Shown here piece by piece: positions 1 through 7,279 of a DNA stretch of 11,734 nt. The notes under the pieces are model-generated. The model was not told the origin of the DNA. It searched no databases and saw only the letters and a list, made by a program, of their open reading frames with translations. Location: assembly GCA_013696835.1 (NCBI GenBank), contig JACCXV010000223.1, positions 1-11,734 on the forward strand, given 5' to 3'. The first letter of the stretch is position 1, and each line of letters starts with the position of its first letter. The DNA comes from Gemmatimonadota bacterium. Lineage in GTDB: Bacteria > Gemmatimonadota > Gemmatimonadetes > JACCXV01. A program made the position numbers and the translations under genes.

Positions 1-2
1 GG

Positions 3-149
3 GCGGGGGTCGTGCGCGAGGGCGAGCGGCTGTGGCGGTGCATCGAGGACAAGACCGACTTCCAGCTCGAAGGGTACCGGCTGCGCTTCAGGATGGACGA
101 AGCCGTGGAAGGGAAGCTCGCCCTCAAGGTTCAGAAGCATCTCCGCTGA
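3..149 (+). CDS. C-terminal fragment of an unidentified protein
   Basis: The reading frame is open from the window edge to a TGA at 147-149 and gives 48 residues; the upstream part lies outside the window. The fragment is hydrophilic and mixed in charge, with a WRCIEDKTDFQLEGYRLRF stretch followed by a Lys-rich end (LALKVQKHLR). I do not recognise a family. It has no membrane segment or known motif. It ends 37 bases before the GTG start of the SpoIID-domain gene on the same strand, so the two could be co-transcribed. Codon choice is GC-rich like its neighbours, which supports real coding sequence, but the short length leaves some doubt. Confidence 0.5.
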   Translation, partial: AGVVREGERLWRCIEDKTDFQLEGYRLRFRMDEAVEGKLALKVQKHLR

Positions 150-186
150 CATCGCCGCGCGGCACGCGCGCGCTCCTCGGCCGCAC

Positions 187-1488
187 GTGGCGCCTCCCGT
201 ATCCCTGAGCCGCAGGGGCTTCCTGGCGGCCACGGGGGCTCTCGTGCTGGGCTGCGGTGGGCGCGTGCGAACCTCTCCCCCCGCTGCTTCGGCAGCCGGT
301 GCCTCACCCAGCTCTGGTCAGCCCTCCACGGAGCCCGCCATCCGCATCGGTCTGGCAATGGGCCGTCCGCACCTGACGTTCACGGCGCGCACGGGACGCT
401 ACCTGATCCGCGAGAGCGGCAGCGACGAAGCGATCGCCGTCACCGCCGCGGGCGAGCAGTGGAGTGTGATCTCCCACGCGCGAGAGGGCCTGCGCGTCCG
501 CGATCCCCGCGGCTACCTCTCCCTCGCCCATGCCAGGCCCCTGCGCGTCGAGCCCGTCGCGGGGGGCGCGGGTCTGGACGTGGAGGAGCAGCTGTATCCC
601 GGGGCCATCGAGGTGCGGCAGGACGAAACGGGCGTGACCGTCGTGAACGAGCTGCCGCTCGAGGAGTACCTGAGGGGCGTGCTGGCTCGGGAGCTCCCGG
701 GCCGGGGCCATGCCCCGGAAGCGCTGAAGGCGCAGGCCGTGGCGGCACGCACCTACGCGCTCAAGCGCATGGGGAGTCGCGCGGCGCTGGGCTTCGATCT
801 CTTCGCAGACACGCAGGATCAGGTGTACGCGGGCGTCGGGGATGCCAGCCCGGCGGCGGACAGGGCGCTGGCGGATACGCGCGGCCGCGCCCTGCTCGCG
901 GGGGGGAACCTGATCGACGCCTATTACCATTCCACGTGCGGCGGATCCACGGCCTCGGTCGAAGAGGCGTTCCCGCAGCCCCCCGTGCCCTACCTCGTGA
1001 GTGTCAGCGACGCCGACGGGCGCCGGGGCTTCCACTGCTCCTCGTCGCGGTACTTCCGCTGGCAGGCCGCATACGAGCGCGACGCGCTGGAAACGATCGT
1101 GACACGCAACCTCGGCCGCTTCGTGACGCTCCCGTCCGGAGGGCCCGGCGACCTGCGCGACCTCGAGGTGAGCGAGACGTCCTCGACCGGTCGCGTGACG
1201 GCGCTGCGGGTCGAGACCACGGCTGGCAACTTCCAGGTCGCCCGCAACGACGTGCGGTGGCTGTTCGCTGACGGCGGCTCGCCGGGGCTCCGCTCGACGC
1301 TCTTTCTGCTGCGGGGCGAGCGCCAGCGGGGCGAGATCCGGCGCGTCACGCTGGTGGGCGGCGGCTGGGGTCACGGCGTCGGCATGTGCCAGGTTGGCGC
1401 GGTGGGCCGCGCGACCGCCGGCGCGGCCTGCGAGCAGATCCTGCGACACTACTACCGCGGCACGCATCTCGAGCGGCTGTATGGCTGA
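187..1488 (+). CDS. SpoIID/LytB-domain lipoprotein (peptidoglycan glycan-strand enzyme)
   Basis: Protein of 433 aa. The N-terminus has a twin-arginine-like motif (SRRGFLA, residues 8-14), a hydrophobic stretch, and a lipobox ending at Cys23 (ALVLGC), so it is probably an exported, lipid-anchored protein. A low-complexity Ala/Ser/Pro linker follows. The SpoIID domain spans roughly residues 150-430. It includes ELPLEEYLRGVLARELPG, whose Glu169 matches the catalytic Glu position of SpoIID; then ALKAQAVAARTYAL, YYHSTCGGSTASVEEAF (247-262), and the terminal GGGWGHGVGMCQVGAV signature (391-406). In sporulating Firmicutes SpoIID is a lytic transglycosylase acting on peptide-free glycan, and LytB modifies amidase activity. 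The role in a probable non-sporulator is inferred to be wall remodelling. GTG at 187 is chosen because it precedes a complete signal peptide, although no clear Shine-Dalgarno sequence is visible. The stop overlaps the next gene's ATG by 8 bases. Confidence 0.9.
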   Translation: MAPPVSLSRRGFLAATGALVLGCGGRVRTSPPAASAAGASPSSGQPSTEPAIRIGLAMGRPHLTFTARTGRYLIRESGSDEAIAVTAAGEQWSVISHAREGLRVRDPRGYLSLAHARPLRVEPVAGGAGLDVEEQLYPGAIEVRQDETGVTVVNELPLEEYLRGVLARELPGRGHAPEALKAQAVAARTYALKRMGSRAALGFDLFADTQDQVYAGVGDASPAADRALADTRGRALLAGGNLIDAYYHSTCGGSTASVEEAFPQPPVPYLVSVSDADGRRGFHCSSSRYFRWQAAYERDALETIVTRNLGRFVTLPSGGPGDLRDLEVSETSSTGRVTALRVETTAGNFQVARNDVRWLFADGGSPGLRSTLFLLRGERQRGEIRRVTLVGGGWGHGVGMCQVGAVGRATAGAACEQILRHYYRGTHLERLYG

Positions 1489-2446
1489 GTGGCGGCGGGG
1501 CTCGCTGCCCCGAGGTGCCGCACTCGGCTCGTTGGGGCCGCTGCTGTTCGCCCTGGCGTGCGCTCCAGCCGCCGCCCCCGCGGGAGCGTCGGCAGCTCCT
1601 CGCGAGGACGCGGTCGCGCTGCGTCCGGGAACGGCTCGGTGGAGCGACTTCCGCGGCGACGTGGTGCGGCTCGTGAACGGGGAACGCCGGAGCCGCGGGA
1701 TGCGCGAGCTCGCGGTGGACGCGGAGGCCATGCGATTCGCACAGGCCGAGGCGGAGCGGCTGGTGAGGGAAGGCGTCTTCTCCCATCACGCCGCAGACGG
1801 GTCCAAACCGTACCAGCGATGGAGCCGAGCGGGGGGGACGGCGCACGTGCGCGAGAATCTCTTCCGTCTCACATCTTCCGACCCGCGGGCCTACATGCTC
1901 TTCGATCCCGTTGACGCGCACGAGCGGCTGATGTCCTCCGCGGGGCACCGGGCCCCCATCCTGGACCCGTGGACCACCGCCCTGGGCGTTGGCATCGCCT
2001 ATGACGGTTTTCGCAACAGCGTGTACGTGGTGGAGGAGTTCGTGGCGCGGCACATGACCATCGGGCCCGGCGATCCGCGCTGGCAGCCCGGGGAGACCCG
2101 GCTCTTTCGCGGCCGGATCCTAGAGGGGCGGCGGCTGGAGCCCTGGATGGCGGTGCTGTCGCGCGAGCCGCTGCCGCGCAGCGCGGCGGCGGGGCGCCAG
2201 GCCGCGGCGACTTCGTATGTCGAGGGCGGAGAGACGGTGCTCGTGCTCTCGGGCCGGGCCTTCGAATTCGACCCAGCCGCCGGATCCTTCGCGCTGCCCG
2301 TCACGATGCCCGCGCGGGCCTCTCCGGGTCCCTACACACTGCTCCTGTACCTCGCGTCCGCGGATGTCGCCCGCGCTCCCACGGGACGCCGGTCCACGTC
2401 GCAGGGTGTGGCGGCGGTGAACCTCGCCTTCGAGGTGGAGGGGTGA
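1481..2446 (+). CDS. CAP-domain (SCP/YkwD-like) lipoprotein
   Basis: Protein of 321 aa. The ATG at 1481 overlaps the SpoIID-domain gene's stop (ATGGCTGA), which suggests coupled translation; in-frame codons further upstream lie inside that gene. A signal peptide with a lipobox (LLFALAC, Cys27) is followed by an Ala/Pro linker. The CAP domain covers about residues 58-190: VRLVNGERRSRGMREL, FSHHAADGSKPYQR (His102/103), VRENL (Glu125) and SSAGHRAPILDPWTTALGVGIAY (His156). These are the usual two His plus Glu of the CAP cavity. The region after residue 195 is a beta-rich extension of about 125 aa that I do not recognise. Bacterial CAP proteins are secreted and have been linked to envelope functions, but few have a known substrate. 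Adjacency to a SpoIID-domain lipoprotein suggests a shared periplasmic or cell-surface role; this is inference. Confidence 0.85.
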   Translation: MAEWRRGSLPRGAALGSLGPLLFALACAPAAAPAGASAAPREDAVALRPGTARWSDFRGDVVRLVNGERRSRGMRELAVDAEAMRFAQAEAERLVREGVFSHHAADGSKPYQRWSRAGGTAHVRENLFRLTSSDPRAYMLFDPVDAHERLMSSAGHRAPILDPWTTALGVGIAYDGFRNSVYVVEEFVARHMTIGPGDPRWQPGETRLFRGRILEGRRLEPWMAVLSREPLPRSAAAGRQAAATSYVEGGETVLVLSGRAFEFDPAAGSFALPVTMPARASPGPYTLLLYLASADVARAPTGRRSTSQGVAAVNLAFEVEG

Positions 2447-2454
2447 AGGAGGGG
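2446..2454 (+). promoter_or_regulatory. Shine-Dalgarno site deciding the thioesterase start
   Basis: AAGGAGGGG lies 6 to 8 nt before the GTG at 2461. This favours GTG 2461 over the in-frame GTG at 2443, which overlaps the upstream stop but has no ribosome-binding site of its own. Confidence 0.6.
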
Positions 2455-2460
2455 AGCGGG

Positions 2461-2928
2461 GTGAGTCCCCACCTCGGGTGGGCGGAGGCGCAGTGGAAGC
2501 CCGGAGTCACGGTCGAAGAGCGCGTGCGGTGGAGTGACGTCGACGCGGCAGGCATCATCTGCTACGGCGCCTACCTGCGGTTGTACGAGATTGCGGAGAC
2601 TGAGCTCTTCCGTGCCGCGGGGGAGCCCTGTCACGAGCTGTTCGAGCGCCACGACGTCTGGCTGCCGCGCGTGCACATCGAGTCCGATTTCCTGCGCCCC
2701 GCCTTTCTGGACGACGCGCTGCGCGTCACGGCCGGAGTCGAGAGCCTGGGGACGACCTCCATTCGGCTCGCCTTCCGCGTGGAGCGGGCGGGGGAGGAGA
2801 TCGCGCGGGCACGCTTCGTCCTGGTCTGCGTGTCGCGCCAGGGGCTGCGAAAGAGGCCCCTGCCGGCCTCGCTCGTCGAGCGCCTGGAGCGCTTCGGCGA
2901 GCGCGCAGGTCCAGCGCTTCCGCGCTGA
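2461..2928 (+). CDS. Acyl-CoA thioesterase, 4HBT hotdog family (YbgC/FadM type)
   Basis: Protein of 155 aa, normal length for a single hotdog domain. The N-terminal signature RVRWSDVDAAGIICYGAYLRLYEIAETELFR (residues 21-51) is typical of the YbgC/FadM branch, with Asp28 at the catalytic Asp position of 4-hydroxybenzoyl-CoA thioesterases. VHIESDFLRPAFLDDALRV and ISIRLAFRVER-like strands follow, as expected of the fold. The family hydrolyses acyl-CoA thioesters in the cytoplasm; YbgC members can associate with the Tol-Pal envelope system, but no tol gene is visible here. The physiological substrate cannot be predicted. GTG 2461 is preferred because of an AAGGAGG sequence 8 nt upstream; GTG 2443 is the longer alternative. 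The gene follows the CAP gene by 14 bases and is probably in the same operon. Confidence 0.88.
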   Translation: MSPHLGWAEAQWKPGVTVEERVRWSDVDAAGIICYGAYLRLYEIAETELFRAAGEPCHELFERHDVWLPRVHIESDFLRPAFLDDALRVTAGVESLGTTSIRLAFRVERAGEEIARARFVLVCVSRQGLRKRPLPASLVERLERFGERAGPALPR

Positions 2929-3127
2929 CGGAGCTGCCCTCGATGCGTGGCGGGGAGTCCCGCTCCCCCCAGGGTGACCGTGTCCCACGCCCGGCGCTTC
3001 GACACGGGCCATTCCCCGATACCGTTCGGCCCAGGTTGCCCTGCGCGCCTGCCGCGGGCAGATTCAGCGGGGATAAGGGCAAGTCACGAATGAGCTTACG
3101 AGCCGACTTCAGAAGGGTCCGGTGAGC
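2929..3127 (+). other. Intergenic region with inverted repeats before ispG
   Basis: About 200 bases without a supported gene. It contains GGGGAG-tcccg-CTCCCC (2952-2968), a GTGTC/GACAC pair (2981-2985 and 3000-3004) and CTGCC-gcg-GGCAG (3049-3061). None is followed by a T-run, so these are not classical intrinsic terminators. The stretch from 3070 to 3120 is less GC-rich than its surroundings and is the most likely place for an ispG promoter, but I cannot assign boxes. AGAAGGG at 3111-3117 probably serves as the ispG ribosome-binding site. Confidence 0.4.
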
Positions 3128-4183
3128 ATGTTCTCTCGCAGGGCTACGCGTACGGTCATGGTCCGGGATGTCCCGATCGGCGGGGGTCATCCGATTCCGG
3201 TGCAATCCATGTGCACCACCAAGACCACCGACGTCTATCCGACGCTCAACGAGATCCGCAACATGGAGGTGGCGGGCTGCGACATCGTGCGCGTCACGGT
3301 GATGGACGAGCCCTCGGCGCGCTGTCTGTCGCAGATCCGCGAAGGCATCCGCATTCCGCTCGTGGCCGACATCCACTTCAACTACCGCATCGCGCTGGCC
3401 GCCCTGGACGAAGGAGTGGACAAGCTGCGGATCAACCCCGGCAACATCGGGGGCCGCAGCCGCGTCGAGGCCGTCGTGACCAAGGCGCACGACAAGCGGG
3501 TGCCGATCCGCATCGGCGTCAACGCAGGCTCCCTCGAGAAGGACCTGCTGGACCGCCACGGCCATCCCACGCCCGAGGGCCTGGTCGAGTCGGCCTTGCG
3601 GCACGTCCGGATCCTCGAGGAGATGGAGTTCCACGACATCGTGGTCTCGCTCAAGGCATCCCGGGTCCCGCTAATGATCGAGGCCTACCGGATCATGTCC
3701 CAGGAACGGGATTACCCGCTGCACCTCGGGGTCACCGAGGCGGGACCGATGGAGTCCGGAACGATAAAGTCCGCCATCGGCGTCGGTACGCTCCTCTCGG
3801 AGGGGATCGGGGACACGCTGCGGATCTCGCTCGCCGCCGACCCGGTCCACGAGGTGCGAATCGGCAAGCGGATCCTGCAGTCCCTGGGGCTGCGGAACGA
3901 GGGCGTGAACGTCGTCGCCTGTCCTTCCTGCGGCCGCTGCGAGATCGACCTGATCGGGCTCACGGAGAAGGTCGAGGAGGCGACGCGCGGGCTCGACAAG
4001 AACCTGACCGTGGCGGTGATGGGCTGCGCCGTGAATGGTCCTGGCGAGGCCCGCGAAGCGGACATCGGCTATGCCGGGGGGCGTGGCGAGGGGCTGCTCT
4101 TCATCAAGGGGCAGAAGGCCCGCAAGATCAAGGAACAGGATTTCCTGGGCGAGCTGATGCGCGAGATCGAGAGCTTCCGCTAG
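3128..4183 (+). CDS. ispG: 4-hydroxy-3-methylbut-2-enyl diphosphate synthase (MEP pathway)
   Basis: Protein of 351 aa, the compact form of IspG (GcpE). It converts 2-C-methyl-D-erythritol 2,4-cyclodiphosphate to HMBPP, the penultimate step of MEP isoprenoid synthesis, using a [4Fe-4S] cluster. The N-terminal TIM-barrel part includes VPIGGGHPIPVQSM, IPLVADIHFNYRIAL and DKLRINPGNIG. The C-terminal cluster domain has CPSCGRC (Cys265, Cys268) and MGCAVNGPGEAREADIG (Cys300, Glu307). These match the three Cys and one Glu ligands at 270, 273, 305 and 312 in the E. coli enzyme, so it should be active. ATG 3128 is preferred because of its spacing from AGAAGGG; GTG 3122, two codons earlier, is possible. 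The oxidoreductase gene starts 16 bases after the stop and is likely co-transcribed. Confidence 0.96.
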   Translation: MFSRRATRTVMVRDVPIGGGHPIPVQSMCTTKTTDVYPTLNEIRNMEVAGCDIVRVTVMDEPSARCLSQIREGIRIPLVADIHFNYRIALAALDEGVDKLRINPGNIGGRSRVEAVVTKAHDKRVPIRIGVNAGSLEKDLLDRHGHPTPEGLVESALRHVRILEEMEFHDIVVSLKASRVPLMIEAYRIMSQERDYPLHLGVTEAGPMESGTIKSAIGVGTLLSEGIGDTLRISLAADPVHEVRIGKRILQSLGLRNEGVNVVACPSCGRCEIDLIGLTEKVEEATRGLDKNLTVAVMGCAVNGPGEAREADIGYAGGRGEGLLFIKGQKARKIKEQDFLGELMREIESFR

Positions 4184-4199
4184 GACCGGCTCTCCGCGC

Positions 4200-5252
4200 A
4201 TGAAGACGCCCAGCCCCCGCCACCCGCTGCGCGTCGGCATCGTCGGCGCCGGCGCGATCGCGCAGGTGGCCCACCTGCCGGCGTACCGCCGCCTGCACAC
4301 GGTACAGGTGGTGGCGCTCTGCGACGTCGACCCCACCAAGCTGCGCGTCCTGCAGGCCCGCTACGGCATCCCGCGCGTCCACCGTTCGTACGAGGAGCTC
4401 CTCGCGAGCAAGGACGTGGACGCGGTGGACATCTGCCTTCCCAACGACCTGCACCACCGCGCGGTCCTGGCTGCGCTGGCAGCGGGCAAACACGTGCTGT
4501 GCGAGAAGCCGCTGGCCCTGCGCGCCGACCACGCCCGCGAGCTCGTCGCCGCGCGAGAGGCTGCCGGCGTGCAGCTGCTCGTCGGCATGAACAATCGCTT
4601 CCGGCACGACAGCATCCTGCTCAAGCGCTTCGTGGAGACCGGCGAGCTGGGGCGGCCGCTGTTCATCAAGACGGGATGGCTCAAGCGCCGCAAGCAGATC
4701 GACTCCCGCCGCTGGCGCTACCGCAGGGACGTGGCCGGTGGCGGCGTGCTCATCGACCTCGGCGTGCAGGTGCTGGACCTCGCCCTCTGGCTGGCGGACT
4801 ACCCCGCGATCGAGCGCGTCCAGGCACGTCTGATTCGCGAGACGCCCGGAATCGACGTGGAGGACTCCGCGCTAGTGTTTCTTCAGGGGGGGGACCTGAC
4901 GGTCACGGTGGAGGTCTCCTGGACCTTCACGCTCGACCAGGACTTCAACTACCTCAGCGTGTTCGGGACGCAGGGCTCCGGACACCTCAGTCCGCTGCGC
5001 CTCTTCAAGGACGGTCCGGAGGGGGTCCGCGACCTCGCACCGGCCTACGCCCGCGTGCGCCGCAACGTCTACCTGGAGTCCTACCAGCGGGAGATCGCAT
5101 ACTTCGTGGAGGTCGTGGCCGGCCGCGAGGAGGCCCCTCCGCTGGGAGAGCAGGTGGAGCTGGCGCGGTTGCTGGAGGAGATCCAGCGCTCCGGCGGCGC
5201 GGTCGAGCCGCTCGTGGAAACCCTGGAGACGCGCCCCGTCGCCGGTTCGTGA
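4200..5252 (+). CDS. Gfo/Idh/MocA-family NAD(P)-dependent oxidoreductase
   Basis: Protein of 350 aa. The N-terminal Rossmann fold begins with RVGIVGAGAIAQVAHLPAY (from residue 11; GxGxxA dinucleotide motif), then VALCDVDP and VDICLPNDLHH. It continues to the family hallmark HVLCEKPLAL with Glu-Lys-Pro at 102-104; Lys103 is the usual catalytic Lys. The C-terminal beta-sheet domain starts near residue 125 and has GGGVLIDLGVQVLDLALWL (180-198). The position usually occupied by a catalytic His (as in D-x-G-x-H) is Gln190 here. Relatives oxidise or reduce sugars, sugar nucleotides, inositols or biliverdin; the substrate is unknown. The stop overlaps the following gene's GTG (GTGA at 5249-5252), so the oxidoreductase and ATP-grasp protein are probably made together. 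A run of eight G at 4886-4893 stays in frame. Confidence 0.88.
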   Translation: MKTPSPRHPLRVGIVGAGAIAQVAHLPAYRRLHTVQVVALCDVDPTKLRVLQARYGIPRVHRSYEELLASKDVDAVDICLPNDLHHRAVLAALAAGKHVLCEKPLALRADHARELVAAREAAGVQLLVGMNNRFRHDSILLKRFVETGELGRPLFIKTGWLKRRKQIDSRRWRYRRDVAGGGVLIDLGVQVLDLALWLADYPAIERVQARLIRETPGIDVEDSALVFLQGGDLTVTVEVSWTFTLDQDFNYLSVFGTQGSGHLSPLRLFKDGPEGVRDLAPAYARVRRNVYLESYQREIAYFVEVVAGREEAPPLGEQVELARLLEEIQRSGGAVEPLVETLETRPVAGS

Positions 5253-6538
5253 CGACGGTGCGGGGGCTCCCGGCGGCCCTCGTGATCGGCTGCGGGCGCG
5301 GGGGCCTGGCGGCCGTCCGTTCGCTGGGCCGCAGACGCGTCGAGGTCTGGGTCGCCGGGCCGGAGGCGGGTCCGCCCGCGGCGTCGCGCTACGCTCGCGG
5401 CTATCTCGCCACGCCCAGCCCGCTCACGGATCCAGGGGCCTTCGTCGACGCGCTGTGCGAGCTCGCCCCGGCATTCGAGAACCGGGCGGTGCTGATCCCG
5501 ACCGACGACGTCTGCGTCGAGCTGCTGGCGGAGCATCACGCCGCGCTGGCGGCTGCGTACCGTCTCCTCGGCCCGCCGCCCGCGGTCGCGCGGGCGATCG
5601 TGGACAAGGCCGTGCAGTACGCGATCGTCGCGCGCGCCGGAATCCCGCTCCCGCGCACATGGGTCGTGGACGCGCCGGGCGCCGCACAACGCATCGCCGC
5701 CGAAGCGTGTTTCCCGCTGATCGTGAAGCCCCGCTTCTCGCAACGCTTCTTCCTGGCGCGGCGGATCAAGGCGCTGACGGCCCACACGCCCCTCGAGCTC
5801 GCGGTAACGCTGGACGCGCTCCCCGAGGGAATGCTCGTTCAGGAACGGGTGGAGGGCCGGCTGGAGAACGGCTACGAGTACAGCAGCTTCGTGGACGCGT
5901 CGGGACACGTGGCTGCGGGCCTCGTCCTTCGCAAGCTCGACAGTCACCCCCGTCCATTCGGCAACACGACGGCCGTCGAGACGGTGCATGCCCCCGCCGT
6001 CGAGGCGCTCGGGCGGGATGTGCTGCGCGCGTTCGGGTACCGGGGGATCTCGCAGTCCGAGTTCAAGCTCGATCCGCGATCCGGCGCCTTCCGCTTCATC
6101 GAAATCAATCCGCGCATCGTGAACAACACGGCGATCGAGCACGCGGCCGGAGCGGATACGGTCTACCCGGCCTACGCGGAGGCCGCAGGTCTCCCGGTCG
6201 AGCGCGCCACCCCCCGGCCGGCGCGTACCGTCTGGCTGTGCCCCGAGCTTCGGTTGCCTTACTCCGGGGCGCTCCTGCCCCCGCGGAAGCTGCCGGAAAG
6301 CCTGGGCGGTCCAACACGCTACGTGACGGACCTCTTCGTTGCGCACGACCCGGGTCCGCTCTGCCGGAAGGCTTCGATCGCGGCGCGGACCAGGGCCAGG
6401 CGGGTCGGCCGGCGGCTGAGGCTGGCCCTGGTGCGCGTGCTGGGGCTCACGGCCCGGCCGGGCGCGACTACTCCCCCCCGCGGGGGGCGTCGGCCTCCCG
6501 CTGCCGGTAGCGGGTGTGGAACCGCGCCAGGACCTTGA
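5249..6538 (+). CDS. ATP-grasp protein, carboxylate-amine ligase-like
   Basis: Protein of 429 aa. The start is the GTG overlapping the oxidoreductase stop; longer frames would run inside that gene. A pre-ATP-grasp Rossmann-like domain (ALVIGCGRGGLAAVRSL, residues 10-26; VLIPTDDVCVELL, 81-93) is followed by the ATP-grasp fold. Visible features are DKAVQYAIVARAGIPLPRTW (119-138), FPLIVKPR with Lys160, LVQERVEG (196-203), the Mg/ATP acidic residues SEFKLD (270-275), and FIEINPR with Glu285 and Asn287. The architecture resembles predicted carboxylate-amine ligases that join a carboxylate to an amine through an acyl phosphate. The substrates are unknown. After about residue 370 the chain becomes basic and then Gly/Pro/Arg-rich; this tail overlaps the convergent GNAT gene by 71 bp and is probably not a folded domain. 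An in-frame early end is not available, so the overlap seems real unless there is a sequence error. Confidence 0.85.
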   Translation: MTTVRGLPAALVIGCGRGGLAAVRSLGRRRVEVWVAGPEAGPPAASRYARGYLATPSPLTDPGAFVDALCELAPAFENRAVLIPTDDVCVELLAEHHAALAAAYRLLGPPPAVARAIVDKAVQYAIVARAGIPLPRTWVVDAPGAAQRIAAEACFPLIVKPRFSQRFFLARRIKALTAHTPLELAVTLDALPEGMLVQERVEGRLENGYEYSSFVDASGHVAAGLVLRKLDSHPRPFGNTTAVETVHAPAVEALGRDVLRAFGYRGISQSEFKLDPRSGAFRFIEINPRIVNNTAIEHAAGADTVYPAYAEAAGLPVERATPRPARTVWLCPELRLPYSGALLPPRKLPESLGGPTRYVTDLFVAHDPGPLCRKASIAARTRARRVGRRLRLALVRVLGLTARPGATTPPRGGRRPPAAGSGCGTAPGP

Positions 6539-7178
6539 CGTAGGACATCTCGCCCAGGACCGAAGTGCCCCGCGCTGCGGTCTTCTCCAGAGTCCGGATC
6601 GAAGGGCGGTTGTCGACGCGGATCGCCCGCCATGAAGTTCGGAAGCCCTCCTCCCGACCGGCCGCAAGCCGGGCCGACACGAGAGCGGTTCCCACACCGC
6701 CCCGACGCTCGCCGGGAATCACGTAGAGCCCCCAGCCGTAGCAGGCATCTGCAGGCAGGGGCAGCTGCAGAGCATCCGCCTCGCCGACCATGCGTCGCGA
6801 GATCCAGGTGTAGCCCACGGGGCGATTTCCGCGCCAGGCGACCAGGCAGATGCCTCCGTCGGCGAGATGGTCCCCGAAGCGCTCCAGCGTGCGTGCGGTG
6901 ACAATCGTCGCAAGCACAGGCAACTCGAGCTCGTCGAGCCGGCGGATGCTCACGCCTGGGGGTGGGGGCCGCCTCGCGACGTCCGCGAGCTCCTGCTCCA
7001 CGACCAGGAAACGGCCGCTCCGAAAGACGCGGTAGAAGCTGCGGGCAGCGATCTCGCGCCACACGCCCGGTGGCCCTTCGAGACGCCAGGCGAGGCGCGC
7101 GTCGCCGGGCAGGGTACGCATGTCCCGAACGTACTTGCGCACGCGCCCACTCAGGCCCGACGCCACTGATCTCAGCAT
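6468..7178 (-). CDS. GNAT-family N-acetyltransferase (paralogue of the gene at 10977)
   Basis: Protein of 236 aa. The N-terminal region of about 70 residues is basic and precedes a GNAT domain. Recognisable parts are CLVAWRGNRPVGYTWI (111-126, strands of the fold), LQLPLPADACYGWGLYVIPGERRGGVGTAL (138-166) with an R-x-x-G-x-G/A-type acetyl-CoA pyrophosphate loop, and DNRPSIRTLEKTAAR (189-203). The ATG at 7178 is chosen because GAGGGG precedes it by 8 nt; a GTG at 7241 would add 21 residues without a ribosome-binding site. The acceptor substrate is unknown. The gene is divergent from rpmE, and its 3' end overlaps the end of the ATP-grasp gene. Its closest visible relative is the GNAT downstream of murA, which shares the VAWRG-PVG-TW and LPAD motifs and a similar N-terminal extension. 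Confidence 0.82.
   Translation of the reverse strand: MLRSVASGLSGRVRKYVRDMRTLPGDARLAWRLEGPPGVWREIAARSFYRVFRSGRFLVVEQELADVARRPPPPGVSIRRLDELELPVLATIVTARTLERFGDHLADGGICLVAWRGNRPVGYTWISRRMVGEADALQLPLPADACYGWGLYVIPGERRGGVGTALVSARLAAGREEGFRTSWRAIRVDNRPSIRTLEKTAARGTSVLGEMSYVKVLARFHTRYRQREADAPRGGE
6474..6487. repeat. 14-bp GC palindrome inside the convergent overlap
   Basis: CCCCCCGCGGGGGG is a perfect palindrome lying where the ATP-grasp and GNAT reading frames overlap, beside the GNAT stop codon. It could fold on either transcript, but no T-run follows on either side, so a terminator role is unproven. Confidence 0.3.
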
Positions 7179-7279
7179 CTGGAATCCCCTCGGGGAGGCT
7201 CGTCGCGGCCGCTTCGGTGGCTTGCTCCCACGCTCGCACACGAACTAGCTTTCACAACCACTCCATATCCGAGGACCTC
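7179..7279. promoter_or_regulatory. Divergent intergenic region, GNAT / rpmE
   Basis: About 100 bases separate the GNAT start (minus strand) and the rpmE start (plus strand), so promoters for both should lie here. The right part, 7240-7270, is clearly richer in A and T than the rest of the window, but no convincing -10/-35 pair can be assigned. GAGG at 7271-7274 is the likely rpmE ribosome-binding site. Confidence 0.35.

Noticed and set aside
2952..2968. GGGGAG/CTCCCC hairpin as an intrinsic terminator of the thioesterase operon
   Set aside because: No T-run follows the stem.
2943..3125. A possible 60-aa gene, or an 11-codon leader peptide from ATG 3090, before ispG
   Set aside because: There is no family motif and no good ribosome-binding site. 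The stop overlaps the alternative ispG GTG at 3122, but that alone does not support a coding role.
4886..4893. Run of eight G in the oxidoreductase gene as a phase-variation tract
   Set aside because: The frame and protein motifs continue normally on both sides, and G-runs of 6-8 are common in this GC-rich window (for example near 1831 and 6482).
5081..6697. A 538-codon open frame on the minus strand
   Set aside because: It is antisense to the oxidoreductase and ATP-grasp genes, has Arg-rich composition and shows no domain.
7222..7251. TTGCTC and TAGCTT as a sigma-70 promoter for rpmE
   Set aside because: Each box matches only about half the consensus and the spacing is 18; too weak to call.
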